This document shows, piece after piece, positions 26,555 through 35,265 of a stretch of DNA of 40,286 nucleotides. The DNA is taken from contig NZ_JALKBX010000021.1 in NCBI RefSeq assembly GCF_023227745.1, positions 1-40,286 of the forward strand, read 5' to 3'. Each line of letters begins with the position of its first letter. The stretch's first letter is position 1. Both the position numbers and the translations under genes were made by a program. The notes under the pieces were generated by a model. That model did no database searches and was not told where the DNA came from. It was given only the letters and a program-made list of their open reading frames with translations. Origin of the DNA: Natroniella acetigena. Lineage in GTDB: Bacteria > Bacillota > Halanaerobiia > Halobacteroidales > Halobacteroidaceae.

Positions 26555-27289
26555 TTAAAAATCACCCGTCAAAAAACTGAAACTAGAAAAATACTCTTCA
26601 ATCCCTTCATAAATTGCCTTAACCAGTGCTTGTTGATAAGTATCTTGCTGTAGTAATTTTCTATTTAAATGATTGGTGATAAATCCTAATTCAATAATTA
26701 CTCCTGGTGTCTTTTTAGCTTTTAAAATATAAAAATCCCTTTGACGTGCATGGTGGGCAGGAGGATTAAAGTTGGGGTATTCAATCTGATTAAGGTGCTT
26801 TTGTAATATTTCGGCTACTTTCTGATTCTGTCTATGGCGAGGATAATATAACACGGTTGGCCCTTGCATCCCAGGTTGACCAGTTCGAGCATCAATATGT
26901 AAACTGATAAATAAATCAACCTCTTCTTGATTAACTATATCTATTCTAGCCATTAGATCACGCTGATGCCTACTCCTTGAATATTGATTAAGATGATCCA
27001 AAGCAGTATCTTCATCTCTAGTCATAATTACAGTTAGATTATCTCTTGCTTCTAATAACTCTCTTAACTTCAAACCAACCTCCAAATTAAGATTTTTTTC
27101 TAATAAATTATTATAACTGGTTCCTCCATCTATCCCCCCATGCCCTGGATCAATTACAATTGTTCTATCAGCAAGTGGATTAGTCTCAAGAATTTTTTCT
27201 GCTAATTTAAATTGCTGTAATGAAAATAATAAACTAAAAAAGAGAATTGCAATTAAATATAACTTCCATCTTCTAAAGATTATAATCAT
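26555..27289 (-). CDS. cwlD: N-acetylmuramoyl-L-alanine amidase, CwlD-type (copy 1)
   Basis: A 244-aa Zn amidase_3 protein with an N-terminal membrane anchor (about 8-25). Zn ligands visible: His50 in DPGHGGIDGG, Glu64 in LLEKNLNLE, and His in SLHIDARTG. The catalytic Glu lies in GVIIELGFITN. CwlD strips peptide from muramic acid during spore cortex muramic-lactam formation; the length and anchor fit this. It is about 45% identical by eye to the copy at 31041-31757. Copy 1 pairs with the YibQ-like gene; which copy is the true CwlD is undecided. Confidence 0.88.
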   Translation of the reverse strand: MIIIFRRWKLYLIAILFFSLLFSLQQFKLAEKILETNPLADRTIVIDPGHGGIDGGTSYNNLLEKNLNLEVGLKLRELLEARDNLTVIMTRDEDTALDHLNQYSRSRHQRDLMARIDIVNQEEVDLFISLHIDARTGQPGMQGPTVLYYPRHRQNQKVAEILQKHLNQIEYPNFNPPAHHARQRDFYILKAKKTPGVIIELGFITNHLNRKLLQQDTYQQALVKAIYEGIEEYFSSFSFLTGDF

Positions 27290-27498
27290 AATTACACGCC
27301 CTTACGTATTTTTAACCAGTTCTTAATTCTAAGTTATTCGAATGATTTTAAAATTATAAGCAACCATCTATTATAAGTTATCAGTAACCAGGAAGTTCAA
27401 GATCAACTCTTAAGAAGAAACAAAATTTTGTTCTTTTTCTTCAGAAGAAGAGAGGTTGGTTAAATTAATTTTGGTACAAAAGGGACGAGGTGACTCTT

Positions 27499-27548
27499 GT
27501 TTTATTGTTATAATAATAGATTTAAATCTATTATTATAACAATAAAAC
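27499..27548. repeat. 50-bp perfect palindrome
   Basis: Each arm has 25 bases (left arm begins GTTTTATTGTTATAATAATA), and the centre is TTT/AAA at 27523/27524 with no loop. No mismatch. It is AT-rich with no T-run beyond the arms. It lies 32 bases before the motif TTCATATGTGATCAT. See the companion at 30408-30455. Confidence 0.85.
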
Positions 27549-27615
27549 TTGCTGTAGAAAGTTATTTTTTAATAATTATATTCATATGTGATCATATAGC
27601 AACTGAACAAAGAAC

Positions 27616-27637
27616 AAAATGGGCCAACACCCATTTT
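27616..27637 (-). terminator. Hairpin after U32 gene
   Basis: AAAATGGG (27616-27623) pairs with CCCATTTT (27630-27637), 26 bases after the U32 stop on the minus strand. A T-rich GTTCTTT tail follows. Moderate strength. Confidence 0.6.
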
Positions 27638-27662
27638 AGATCTAAAGTGACTGTTAACTATT

Positions 27663-30152
27663 CTACTTAACACCACGAGAAAAGTGACCTGTAGTGTATC
27701 CTTCTCTTTTAAATTTATAATTAAATAGGTTCATTTCTTTAGTACTAATTTCAGGATTATTTATTTTTTGATAATAGTTTTTAATTATCTTGATCATTTC
27801 CTCTTTTTCTTCCCAGTTAATCTCCAAGCGATAAAGATCACTTCCTGTCTTAATGATTGTTGGCAAATAATCTAACAAATATAATGGATAACAATTATAA
27901 ATTGTTGTTCGACAATCAGTACAATCAGTAGTAATAGGGAACAGATAATCCTTGCGGTCCAGTAGACCGTATTTTCTCTCTGTTAAACAGCCTTGCTTAC
28001 AGTCTTGTTTAGAATCAAACCCTTTATTAACTGCTCCAATTGGGCAGTATTCACTGATCATAACCGGTAAATAACCATATACAACTAACTCAGTTTCAAT
28101 TCGGTTATTACGCGTTACCTCTCTTATTTCATTTGAGTTAAGCTCAGGTGATAGAGTCACCCCTTGGTAACCTTCTTGTTGCCAATGATTAACTGTATAA
28201 CTATTAAAGTTATTGAGCGGATAATCAGCTACTAACATTTTTTTAGTTTCTAATAATAATTCTGCTATCCCTAGTTGGGAAACTAGATAACCATCTATTT
28301 CTGTTTTTTCTAATAGCTCAATCTTTTGTTTAATATCCATTATTTCTTGCTGTCGAGCAACGCGTGGAAATTTAATAAATAGTTCCTGTTCTTCATTTTT
28401 AATTTGAGCTACGAGGGCCAAAATTTCTTCTGTAGCTGAATCGCTAATATCATAATAAATTCTATCTACTTCAGACAAACTAGCAAATTCAGTTATATAA
28501 TCCCGTTTATTACAGCAAACACTTATCTTTGATTCATTATTAACTGCTGGTTTACTTTCCAATTCCGGAATTTCAACTTCTAAATCATTCTGCTCACAAG
28601 TAAGTAGAAACTCTTCTTTTCTCTGTTGATTTAAATCTTTAACTGCTAATTGTCGTAATTGATTCAATTTAGATAATGGAATAAAAAGATTTGGGCCAAG
28701 TTCAATGCCTAAGTCACGTAATTGATAAGGGGTTGGCCCTAATCTAGTCAACTGTTCTTTAACCTCTTGCTCCGTAATTGGCTCTTTTTTAGCTACTTCT
28801 GGACAGAAATCACTCTTGATAGTGACATGATGACCAGCTTGATCCCATAGATTAAGTTGGAGTGGTTGATCTAAATGGGCTGATAAATGACCAAAAATTT
28901 CTATCTTTTTTTGTTGATTTAGATCTTGATAACTTCCTTGTAACCTATCTAATAATTCTTTTTGCGAAGTCCGATAGACTGGATCACCTAGCTTTATCTG
29001 CCCTTTGACCTTTACAACCAATAATTCAGTAGTTAATTTTTCTGGTTCCGATAAAGTTAAACCAGGATTTCTACCTTCTTCAGTCCAAATTTCTATTCCA
29101 TCTCCTTCGTTAATAGTTTTTTCTAATTTAACTCTACATTCTTTAGTCTGTTGATCATAATCGATTACTTCTCCAACCTTGATTCCCCAATTTTTTGGTC
29201 GTTGATAACTGATCAAATCTAAGTTATCTTTTCCTAAGTAGTAACCAGGAATAAATCCATCACGATTAAAGAGCTGTTTAATCTCTTCTTGATCTTGGTC
29301 ATCCACTCCAAACCTTCCCTGTTGGTTAAAATATTGTTCTATGTAATTACGATACTTTTCTGTTACTACCGCTACATACTCTGGACGTTTCATTCTTCCT
29401 TCTATTTTAAAAGACGAGATACCAGCTTCAATTAAATCAGGTACTAGCTCCAAAGTATTAATATCCTTAGGACTAAGCAAATGCTGTTCAGCAAATTCAT
29501 CATTAATAACTTCCTCAGTTTCCAAATCAACCACAGTATAAGGCAGACGACATGGTTGAGCACACAGACCACGATTACCACTTCGTCCACCAATCATACT
29601 ACTTAATAAGCATTGGCCCGAATAAGAGATACATAATGCCCCATGAACAAAGGTCTCAATCTCTAATTCAGTATTTTGAACAATCTCTTTAATCTCTGCT
29701 AAAGTCAATTCTCTAGCCAATACAACTCGAGAAAACCCTAAGCTTTCTAAGTACTTTACCCCTTCTAAATTATGAACTGTCAATTGAGTACTAGCATGTA
29801 ACTCTAATTCAGGGAGAACTTGCTTAACCAGCCAGGTCAACCCCAAATCTTGAACTATAATTACATTTACTCCTAACCTATAAACTTGTTCAATAAATTT
29901 AATTACATCTGCCAATTCATCATCCTTATATAATGTATTAACAGTTAAATAAACCTTAACTTCTCTTAAATGAGCATATTCAATTGCCTCTCCAAGTTCT
30001 TTTAAATCAAAGTTATCAGCTCTCTGGCGAGCATTAAAAGCTTTACCTCCTAAATAGACTGCATCACAGCCATTATTAATAGCTGCTAGTAAACCTTCTT
30101 GATTACCTACTGGTGCTAGTAATTCCGGTTTATCCTGTGTATAATTGTACAT
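27663..30152 (-). CDS. Peptidase U32 family protein with DUF3656
   Basis: An 829-aa U32-family protein. The N-terminal TIM-barrel-like part opens with PELLAPVGNQEGLLAAINNG and has GGKAFNARQRADNF, VNTLYKDDE and ELHASTQLTVHN. The Cys motif ALCISYSGQCLLSSM and RSGNRGLCAQPCR then supply Fe-S-type Cys residues. A DUF3656-like middle (about 370-560) and a C-terminal barrel with CPIGAVNKG, CKQGC and TDCTDCRTTIYNC follow. The family includes RlhA (23S rRNA C2501 hydroxylation) and prephenate-linked hydroxylases; many were once named collagenases. An RNA hydroxylation role is the likeliest. The start is the ATG at 30152, after AAAGGAG; the ATG at 30179 is upstream of that site. Confidence 0.85.
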   Translation of the reverse strand: MYNYTQDKPELLAPVGNQEGLLAAINNGCDAVYLGGKAFNARQRADNFDLKELGEAIEYAHLREVKVYLTVNTLYKDDELADVIKFIEQVYRLGVNVIIVQDLGLTWLVKQVLPELELHASTQLTVHNLEGVKYLESLGFSRVVLARELTLAEIKEIVQNTELEIETFVHGALCISYSGQCLLSSMIGGRSGNRGLCAQPCRLPYTVVDLETEEVINDEFAEQHLLSPKDINTLELVPDLIEAGISSFKIEGRMKRPEYVAVVTEKYRNYIEQYFNQQGRFGVDDQDQEEIKQLFNRDGFIPGYYLGKDNLDLISYQRPKNWGIKVGEVIDYDQQTKECRVKLEKTINEGDGIEIWTEEGRNPGLTLSEPEKLTTELLVVKVKGQIKLGDPVYRTSQKELLDRLQGSYQDLNQQKKIEIFGHLSAHLDQPLQLNLWDQAGHHVTIKSDFCPEVAKKEPITEQEVKEQLTRLGPTPYQLRDLGIELGPNLFIPLSKLNQLRQLAVKDLNQQRKEEFLLTCEQNDLEVEIPELESKPAVNNESKISVCCNKRDYITEFASLSEVDRIYYDISDSATEEILALVAQIKNEEQELFIKFPRVARQQEIMDIKQKIELLEKTEIDGYLVSQLGIAELLLETKKMLVADYPLNNFNSYTVNHWQQEGYQGVTLSPELNSNEIREVTRNNRIETELVVYGYLPVMISEYCPIGAVNKGFDSKQDCKQGCLTERKYGLLDRKDYLFPITTDCTDCRTTIYNCYPLYLLDYLPTIIKTGSDLYRLEINWEEKEEMIKIIKNYYQKINNPEISTKEMNLFNYKFKREGYTTGHFSRGVK

Positions 30153-30234
30153 AAAATACTCCTTTCCTATCCATTTCATTAATTCTTAATTATAAACTGA
30201 AAATAATCATTTACATCATTATTAATATATAGCT

Positions 30235-30259
30235 TAACTTCAATTGATAATTGATAGTT
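30235..30259 (+). repeat. CAATTGATAATTGATAG dispersed repeat, copy 2
   Basis: Identical for 25 bases to 13814-13838 and close to the inverted copy at 37760-37786. Confidence 0.7.
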
Positions 30260-30407
30260 AAAAACCTTCAAAACCTTTATAAATTTAAGCTGTATTCTAA
30301 TATTATCTCACTTTTAATCAAATTTAAAGAAGTAATTCAGATTTTAGTATGTTTCATTACATTTAATTTCAAACGTACTTTAATCAAGAGAAGAGTTAAA
30401 TTTTCTC

Positions 30408-30455
30408 TTTTTGATTATACAAATAGTTTTTAAAAACTATTTGTATAATCAAAAA
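30408..30455. repeat. 48-bp perfect palindrome
   Basis: Arms of 24 bases (left TTTTTGATTATACAAATAG and on) centred at 30431/30432 without a loop or mismatch. It is unrelated in sequence to the palindrome at 27499-27548 but of almost the same size, and it lies 33 bases before TTCATAAGTGACTAT. Confidence 0.85.
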
Positions 30456-30488
30456 TTTGAATCTAAGTTGTTTTTTTATTTGATTGTG

Positions 30489-30503
30489 TTCATAAGTGAC
30501 TAT
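30489..30503 (+). repeat. TTCATAAGTGACTAT module
   Basis: One of four related copies: 27581-27595 (TTCATATGTGATCAT), 30489-30503, 33287-33301 (identical to this copy) and 35415-35429 (GTCATAAGTGACCAT). Each is preceded by a T-rich tract and followed after a few bases by an (A/C)TGA(A/C)C or similar block. Confidence 0.65.
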
Positions 30504-30610
30504 ATAAAAAATGAACATGTAGTCAAAAACAATTGTTGGTTAAAATTACTACAAACCTTTTTAAAAAGATTGAATATAATAAACTAATAATTAGCTAAGG
30601 GGTGATCATA

Positions 30611-31039
30611 TTGTTTAAATTAGTTTTACTCTTTACAGTCATTCCGTTACTTGAGTTAATCCTTCTGATCAAATTAAGTCAACTTTGGGGAGCAGTATCT
30701 ACTATTTTATTAGTTGCAATTACAGGAATTATCGGGGCCAAACTGACTAAACTTGAAGGAACATCAACAGTTACTGAAATAAATTCTTCATTAGCAGAAG
30801 GAACTATGCCAACAGATAATTTAATTGATGGCTTATTGATCTTAATCGGAGGAGCAATGTTAATTACACCAGGATTATTGAGTGATTTAGTAGGATTTGC
30901 CTGTATTATTCCTTTAACTAGAAGCAAAATAAAGTTATTAACTAAAGAAAGATTAAAAAGATTAATTACTACTGGTAGTTTCCATTTCTCTTCGGATAAC
31001 AGTCAAGAAGAAGTAAACTTTACAATAGAAGATGATTAA
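30611..31039 (+). CDS. fxsA: FxsA family membrane protein
   Basis: A 142-aa membrane protein of the FxsA family (in E. coli, affecting phage exclusion/F-plasmid sensitivity by PifA). It has three hydrophobic segments, FKLVLLFTVIPLLELILLI, the GAVSTILLVAITGIIGAKL stretch, and a third about residues 73-102 containing the LITPGLLSDLVGF motif typical of the family. A polar basic tail follows. I place the start at TTG 30611, five bases after AGGGGTGA (30598-30605). The GTG at 30602 lies inside that ribosome binding site and would add three residues to the canonical MFKL start. It is convergent with cwlD copy 2, with one base between stops. Confidence 0.85.
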   Translation: MFKLVLLFTVIPLLELILLIKLSQLWGAVSTILLVAITGIIGAKLTKLEGTSTVTEINSSLAEGTMPTDNLIDGLLILIGGAMLITPGLLSDLVGFACIIPLTRSKIKLLTKERLKRLITTGSFHFSSDNSQEEVNFTIEDD

Positions 31040-31040
31040 A

Positions 31041-31757
31041 TTATAAGTAATCCAAGATCCCACGATAAATTTGCTGAGTTAATAATTTTTGAAATTGCTG
31101 ATGAGTCAATAGCCAACGATCAATCTCCTTATTGATAAATCCCATTTCAACCAAAACACCAGGATATTTACTATTATTTAAAATAAAATAGTCACCTTTC
31201 CGAATTGGATTATTGAGCATTTCAATCCCTTCATATTCAATCGAATTCAATCTTGTCTGTAACTTATCAGCTAAGACTCTATTCTCAGCTTTATGGTCTT
31301 GATAAAAAACAATTGGCCCTCTAATTCTAAACTTTCTCCCAAAATAATTAACATGTAAGCTAATAAATAAGTCAGGCTGATTTTGATTAATAATATCAAC
31401 TCGTGCTTGTAAGTCACGCTTATGCCTATTACTATAAGTTTGATTTTGGTGATCTAAAGCAGTATCAGATTGTCTAGTCATAATTACTCTTGCTCCCTGC
31501 CTAGTTAATAACTCTTTTAATTTAAAACCAACCTTAAGGTTTATATCCTTTTCCAATATATTCTCATAACTAGAACCTTTATCTATCCCACCATGCCCTG
31601 GATCAACAACAATTATTCTTCCTTGTAACGGTTTATTAGAACTAGTTATTGGCATTGTAGTAATTATTCTATCTTTCATAGAAAATACAATTCCACTCAA
31701 AATAAAACAACAACAACATAAAATAAAAAGTTTTTCTTTTTCAATTAAGAGTATCAT
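31041..31757 (-). CDS. N-acetylmuramoyl-L-alanine amidase, CwlD-type (copy 2)
   Basis: A 238-aa Zn amidase_3 protein, paralogue of copy 1. Zn ligands His55 (DPGHGGIDKG) and Glu69 (ILEKDINL) and the His of SLHVNYFG are kept, as is the C-terminal Glu in VLVEMGFINKE. The N-terminal membrane helix contains four adjacent Cys (LFILCCCCFILSG), which is odd and not part of the family. GAAAGGAG lies before the ATG. The upstream flank is interrupted by the IS4 element. A scrap of the same gene survives at 35311-35343. Possibly a cortex or division amidase. Confidence 0.85.
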   Translation of the reverse strand: MILLIEKEKLFILCCCCFILSGIVFSMKDRIITTMPITSSNKPLQGRIIVVDPGHGGIDKGSSYENILEKDINLKVGFKLKELLTRQGARVIMTRQSDTALDHQNQTYSNRHKRDLQARVDIINQNQPDLFISLHVNYFGRKFRIRGPIVFYQDHKAENRVLADKLQTRLNSIEYEGIEMLNNPIRKGDYFILNNSKYPGVLVEMGFINKEIDRWLLTHQQFQKLLTQQIYRGILDYL

Positions 31758-31786
31758 TTTTCTCCTTTCTTTAGTTCAGTTTTATT

Positions 31787-31794
31787 GATAATAA
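31787..31794 (+). repeat. IS target-site duplication, left copy
   Basis: GATAATAA directly before the left inverted repeat, repeated exactly at 33247-33254 after the right inverted repeat. It is an 8-bp duplication, in the normal range for IS4-family elements. Confidence 0.8.
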
Positions 31795-33246
31795 ACACCA
31801 CTTTACAACTTTACTAAGCGGCGTTTCTTTTATCAATAAAGTAATTTAAACTATTCTTTAAAACAGAATATATTTTTGTACTTTCGAGTTTAGATACGAA
31901 ACTATCTAAAATTAACTCTTCCCTAATATAAAGGGCTAACTGAGATTTTATTTCTTGAGGACTTAAAGAATTTAATTCATCAAATTCTTCTACCCAAAAG
32001 GGAAGAATCTTTGCAAAAGTATAGACTAATCCCAAAAGATTAATATAGGTTTCTATTCCTTGTTCTGTGCGAACCATATAATTACCAAAAGACCAAAATG
32101 TTTTTAATTCATAAAAGATAACTTCAATACTCCAGCGTATTTCATAATCAGTAAAAGAACCAGTAGCAAAACTATCCTCATCCTTTTTGCTAACTTTTGG
32201 CTTTGATAACTTTTCTAATTCACATTCTTTAGGATTAGTATTAATGAATACTCTAGGATTCTTAAAATCATCAATATCTTTTACTGTGACCATGATTTCT
32301 ATAGTTTTATCTCTAAATAATCTTGTTCTAACCAGTTTAGTTGCTAGATAATAATCGCCATTTTTTTCATAGTCTAATTCTGTAATGTTTAACTTTTTGC
32401 CATAGATAGGATTCCTTCCTCTTTTACCATTTGGTGGAGGAGGTAATTCAAAGATAGCAGTATCATGGCGAACAGCACCAATAAGTTCTAAGTTATCATG
32501 ATCCTTAACACAATCAAGAACATCACCTTTGGTATACCATGAATCACAAAGAAGAGTGACATTTTTGTTATTGAGTAATCTCATAATGTTATCTATTAGC
32601 TCTTTAGCAATAGTTAGCTTACTTTTATCTTTTTTGTATAACCTAAATCCAATTGGGATTGTTTTATATTCAATACCATCCTCTGATTGAGAGACAGGTA
32701 TAGATATAGCTAAACAAACGAAAGTATTACCTTTTAAGTAGCTACTATTATTACGTCTAACATGATCAAAAAAACTATTATGACCAGCGAATTTATTACC
32801 AAATTTCTCTTGAAGAGTGTCATCAATAATTAGAAATACTTTTTTACTTTTAAGTTCTTCTGGAATAATATTGAGAGTTAAATTTACTGTTCTCTTCATC
32901 ATGCTTTCTAAGCTCCATTTGCTATATGAGAAAAAGTAATATAAGGAATTTAGGCTACTATTCATATGCTTAGAGATGAAATTATTCCAAATGAATCTAA
33001 GAGAATGGATTTTATCAAAGCTTATGATTGAAATTATAATCCAAAAGAACATCTTAAAAGACTTCTTAGTGAAAAGATCACGATAATAATTAGCAAATTT
33101 TTTGATGATAGAGTAGATACTATTTTGATTATTTGATATAATATTCATGCGACTGATTCTCCTTTCTTGATTCTTCTTGGTCGAAGATATTATATCAAAA
33201 AAGGAGATTGGTCGCATTTTTATTTAGATTTCTTGTAAAGTGGTGT
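31795..33246 (-). mobile_element. IS4-family insertion sequence, intact
   Basis: A 1452-bp element. Terminal inverted repeats are ACACCACTTTACAA at 31795-31808 and its reverse complement TTGTAAAGTGGTGT at 33233-33246, 14 bp and perfect. It is flanked by GATAATAA target duplications. It holds one full-length transposase gene on the minus strand. It sits in the repeat that precedes cwlD copy 2; a second, uninterrupted copy of that repeat at 35361-35432 shows what the empty site looked like. Recent arrival is likely, since TIRs and TSD are unmutated. Confidence 0.9.
31814..33148 (-). CDS. IS4-family transposase
   Basis: A 444-aa DDE transposase. The acidic triad is visible: Asp in LIIDDTLQ (about 105), Asp in LLCDSWYT (about 205), and Glu in the Y-(2)-R-(3)-E-(6)-K signature, YEIRWSIEVIFYELK (about 350-364). 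This spacing defines the IS4 family. The gene is intact and should be active. The start is ATG 33148, preceded by AAAGGAG with a spacing of 11; a more upstream ATG at 33217 overlaps the right end region. It is close to the left inverted repeat at the 3' end (stop at 31814). Confidence 0.92.
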   Translation of the reverse strand: MNIISNNQNSIYSIIKKFANYYRDLFTKKSFKMFFWIIISIISFDKIHSLRFIWNNFISKHMNSSLNSLYYFFSYSKWSLESMMKRTVNLTLNIIPEELKSKKVFLIIDDTLQEKFGNKFAGHNSFFDHVRRNNSSYLKGNTFVCLAISIPVSQSEDGIEYKTIPIGFRLYKKDKSKLTIAKELIDNIMRLLNNKNVTLLCDSWYTKGDVLDCVKDHDNLELIGAVRHDTAIFELPPPPNGKRGRNPIYGKKLNITELDYEKNGDYYLATKLVRTRLFRDKTIEIMVTVKDIDDFKNPRVFINTNPKECELEKLSKPKVSKKDEDSFATGSFTDYEIRWSIEVIFYELKTFWSFGNYMVRTEQGIETYINLLGLVYTFAKILPFWVEEFDELNSLSPQEIKSQLALYIREELILDSFVSKLESTKIYSVLKNSLNYFIDKRNAA

Positions 33247-33745
33247 GATAATAAATATGTTATTGTTTTATTTTTTATTAGTTTTGTTCATAAGTGACTA
33301 TCTAATAACTGACTACCCTTGAAAAATTATCAAAGACAATCTATGAATGGTTATTTCAATAAAGAAATTATCTATAATATTTCTAAGCCCATGAAGTATA
33401 TTTTTAACTCTATAATTCCTTCCTACAAAAGCCCAACAAAAGATAGATTTCTTCCTTTAGTACTTTTTAGCTCTTGGTTTAAAGTTCAGATTAGAAATAT
33501 TAATTTTTTAATTTCAAAAAAATAGATATTATAAAATATTTTTTGATAAAATATGAATTTAAACCATTTTTAGATGAGGTTAAAGGATAAAAAAGAAGGG
33601 GTTTTCAAATTGATATCAAAGTATATACATGAGAACAAATTAAATAAAGTTAAATTTTAAAAATTTAGTATTTATCTCTGTCAAATACCATTAGATTTAG
33701 AAACTAAAAGAATACCCAAAGATATAAGAAACAAACTAAACAATC
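33247..33745. other. Rearranged non-coding stretch after the IS
   Basis: It begins with the right target duplication and the repeat module (33287-33301), a copy of the block seen at 35361-35480. Bases 33346-33745 contain no convincing gene. A 68-codon frame at 33319-33525 starts within the repeat with no ribosome binding site. This is probably debris left by rearrangement. Confidence 0.5.
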
Positions 33746-33996
33746 ATGAAAAATGTGCTTGCTAATATAACTGGTATAGTTTGTGATGGTGCTAAAGAAA
33801 ATTGCTCTCTTAAACTTTCTACATCATCTGCAGAAGCTGTCATTGCATCTTATATGACATGTAATGATACAATTGTTCCTTAAAAACTGGTATTATTGGG
33901 GGTGGAATAGAAGAAACTATTAAAAATATTAAAATACTTTGTAAAGAGGGGTTATCTAATATGGATGAAACTATGATCAATATTATGGATGTTTAA
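33746..33996 (+). pseudogene. L-cysteine desulfidase (CyuA/UPF0597) remnant
   Basis: Two pieces of a serine-dehydratase-alpha-like/UPF0597 protein in different frames. The first (33746-33883) reads ...GIVCDGAKENCSLKLSTSSAEA, the conserved Cys/Asp/Gly Fe-S region (CDGAK..C.LK). The second, shifted by two bases at about 33877, reads TGIIGGGIEETIKNI and ends NMDETMINIMDV at 33996, as in the family C-terminus. The frameshift lies near a run of A's. The N-terminal two-thirds are missing. It precedes the symporter by about 30 bases, recalling the cyuP/cyuA arrangement. Confidence 0.72.
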
Positions 33997-34027
33997 AAAT
34001 AATAGATCAAATGGGAGGAATAAAAGT

Positions 34028-35221
34028 ATGTTGTTAGAAAAAATCAAATCTAATTTAATTATTCAGTTGATTTTAGGGGTAATAACAGGGGCGATTTTAG
34101 GTTTTATTGTTTCTAAAGAAGTTATGCAAATTATTTTAACTATTAGAGATGTTTTAGGGCAGATAATCTTCTTTTCTGTTCCTTTAATAATTATTGGTTT
34201 TATTGCACCTTCTATTGCTAAGCTTAAAGCTGATGCCAGTAAAATGTTAGGGACAGCAATGCCGATAGTTTATATGTCTTCAATTGGAGCTGGGATCTTA
34301 GCATGTATTGCTGGATATTTTCTTATTCCTTATTTAAATATTAGTAGTCAACCTTCAGATTTAAGAGAGTTACCTGAAATAATTTTTGAACTTGAGATTC
34401 CACAGATTATGCCCACAATGACTGCTTTGGTATTAGCATTATTTTTAGGCTTGTCTATTGCTTGGACTAGGTCTGCTACTTTTGAAAAAGTTTTGGATGA
34501 ATTTAATGATATGGTATTGGGTATAGTAAATAAAATTATTATTCCGATACTCCCTTTCTTTATTGCAGGAACATTCTCTAGTCTTGCTTATGAAGGAACT
34601 TTAACTGAACATTTACCAGTCTTTCTTCAATTAGTTTTTATTATTATTGTAGGTCACTTTATCTGGCTTGCTGTATTATATCTGTTAGGAGGTTTTATTT
34701 CAAAGGAGAATCCTTTAGAAGTTGTTAAGCATTATTTACCTGCTTACTTGGCTGCTGTTGGAACTATGTCAAGTGCTGCAACTCTTCCTGTTGCATTAAA
34801 ATGTGCTAAGAAATCAAAAGTTTTAAATCAAAAGGCAACTGATTTTGCTATCCCTTTGGGGGCTACAGTTCACTTATGTGGCTCAGTACTTACAGAAACT
34901 TTCTTTGTAATGGCTGTATCACAAATTTTATATGGCTATATTCCTTCTTTTTCTTCAATGCTTCTGTTTATATTATTATTAGGAATATTTGCAATTGGAG
35001 CACCTGGCGTACCTGGAGGAACTGTAATGGCCTCTATGGGCTTATTAATAAGTGTACTTGGTTTTGACCAGTCTGGAGTTGCACTTGTTCTTACTATTTT
35101 TGCAATTCAAGATAGCTTTGGAACAGCATGTAATGTAACAGGTGATGGAGCTATAGCATTGATTTTGACGGGAATTTTTAATGAACATACAGAAAGCTCT
35201 AAAAAAGAAGTAGTTTTATAA
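34028..35221 (+). CDS. DAACS-family cation symporter (SLC1-like)
   Basis: A 397-aa dicarboxylate/amino acid:cation symporter (DAACS family). It has 8 membrane segments and the two re-entrant loop signatures: TMSSAATLPVALK (serine-rich motif) and the C-terminal NVTGDGAIALILTG, which holds substrate- and Na+-binding Asp/Asn. The ATG at 34028 is 8 nt after GGGAGGA; the in-frame ATG at 33989 lies within the preceding remnant. Beside a cysteine-desulfidase remnant, an amino acid such as cysteine, serine or threonine is a reasonable substrate guess, but glutamate, aspartate or C4-dicarboxylates cannot be excluded. Confidence 0.88.
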   Translation: MLLEKIKSNLIIQLILGVITGAILGFIVSKEVMQIILTIRDVLGQIIFFSVPLIIIGFIAPSIAKLKADASKMLGTAMPIVYMSSIGAGILACIAGYFLIPYLNISSQPSDLRELPEIIFELEIPQIMPTMTALVLALFLGLSIAWTRSATFEKVLDEFNDMVLGIVNKIIIPILPFFIAGTFSSLAYEGTLTEHLPVFLQLVFIIIVGHFIWLAVLYLLGGFISKENPLEVVKHYLPAYLAAVGTMSSAATLPVALKCAKKSKVLNQKATDFAIPLGATVHLCGSVLTETFFVMAVSQILYGYIPSFSSMLLFILLLGIFAIGAPGVPGGTVMASMGLLISVLGFDQSGVALVLTIFAIQDSFGTACNVTGDGAIALILTGIFNEHTESSKKEVVL

Positions 35222-35243
35222 GAACTAATAACTAAATAGGTAT

Positions 35244-35258
35244 ACCACTTTACAAGAA
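35244..35258 (-). repeat. Scrap of IS right end
   Basis: ACCACTTTACAAGAA is identical over 15 bases to the outer right end of the IS (33230-33244 read on the minus strand), but similarity stops beyond it and no partner end or target duplication is seen. A decayed end or chance. Confidence 0.4.
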
Positions 35259-35265
35259 TTCCAAG

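Larger units (their letters stand above)
27290..27662. other. Intergenic region with long palindrome and repeat module
   Basis: About 370 non-coding bases between cwlD copy 1 and the U32 gene end. It holds a 50-bp perfect palindrome (27499-27548), the module TTCATATGTGATCAT at 27581-27595 and a terminator hairpin at 27616-27637. The cwlD promoter must also lie here. Confidence 0.6.
30153..30610. other. Intergenic region with repeat, palindrome and module
   Basis: About 460 bases between the divergent U32 and fxsA genes. It contains the CAATTGATAATTG repeat (30235-30259), a 48-bp perfect palindrome (30408-30455) and TTCATAAGTGACTAT (30489-30503). A 60-codon frame at 30251-30433 runs over two repeats and has no ribosome binding site, so I do not count it as a gene. 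Confidence 0.6.

Noticed and set aside
30251-30433. 60-codon plus-strand frame
   Set aside because: It starts inside the CAATTGATAATTG repeat and ends within the 48-bp palindrome, with no ribosome binding site.
33319-33525. 68-codon plus-strand frame after the IS
   Set aside because: Its first part is the repeat shared with 35432-35480, there is no ribosome binding site and I find no family. More likely debris.
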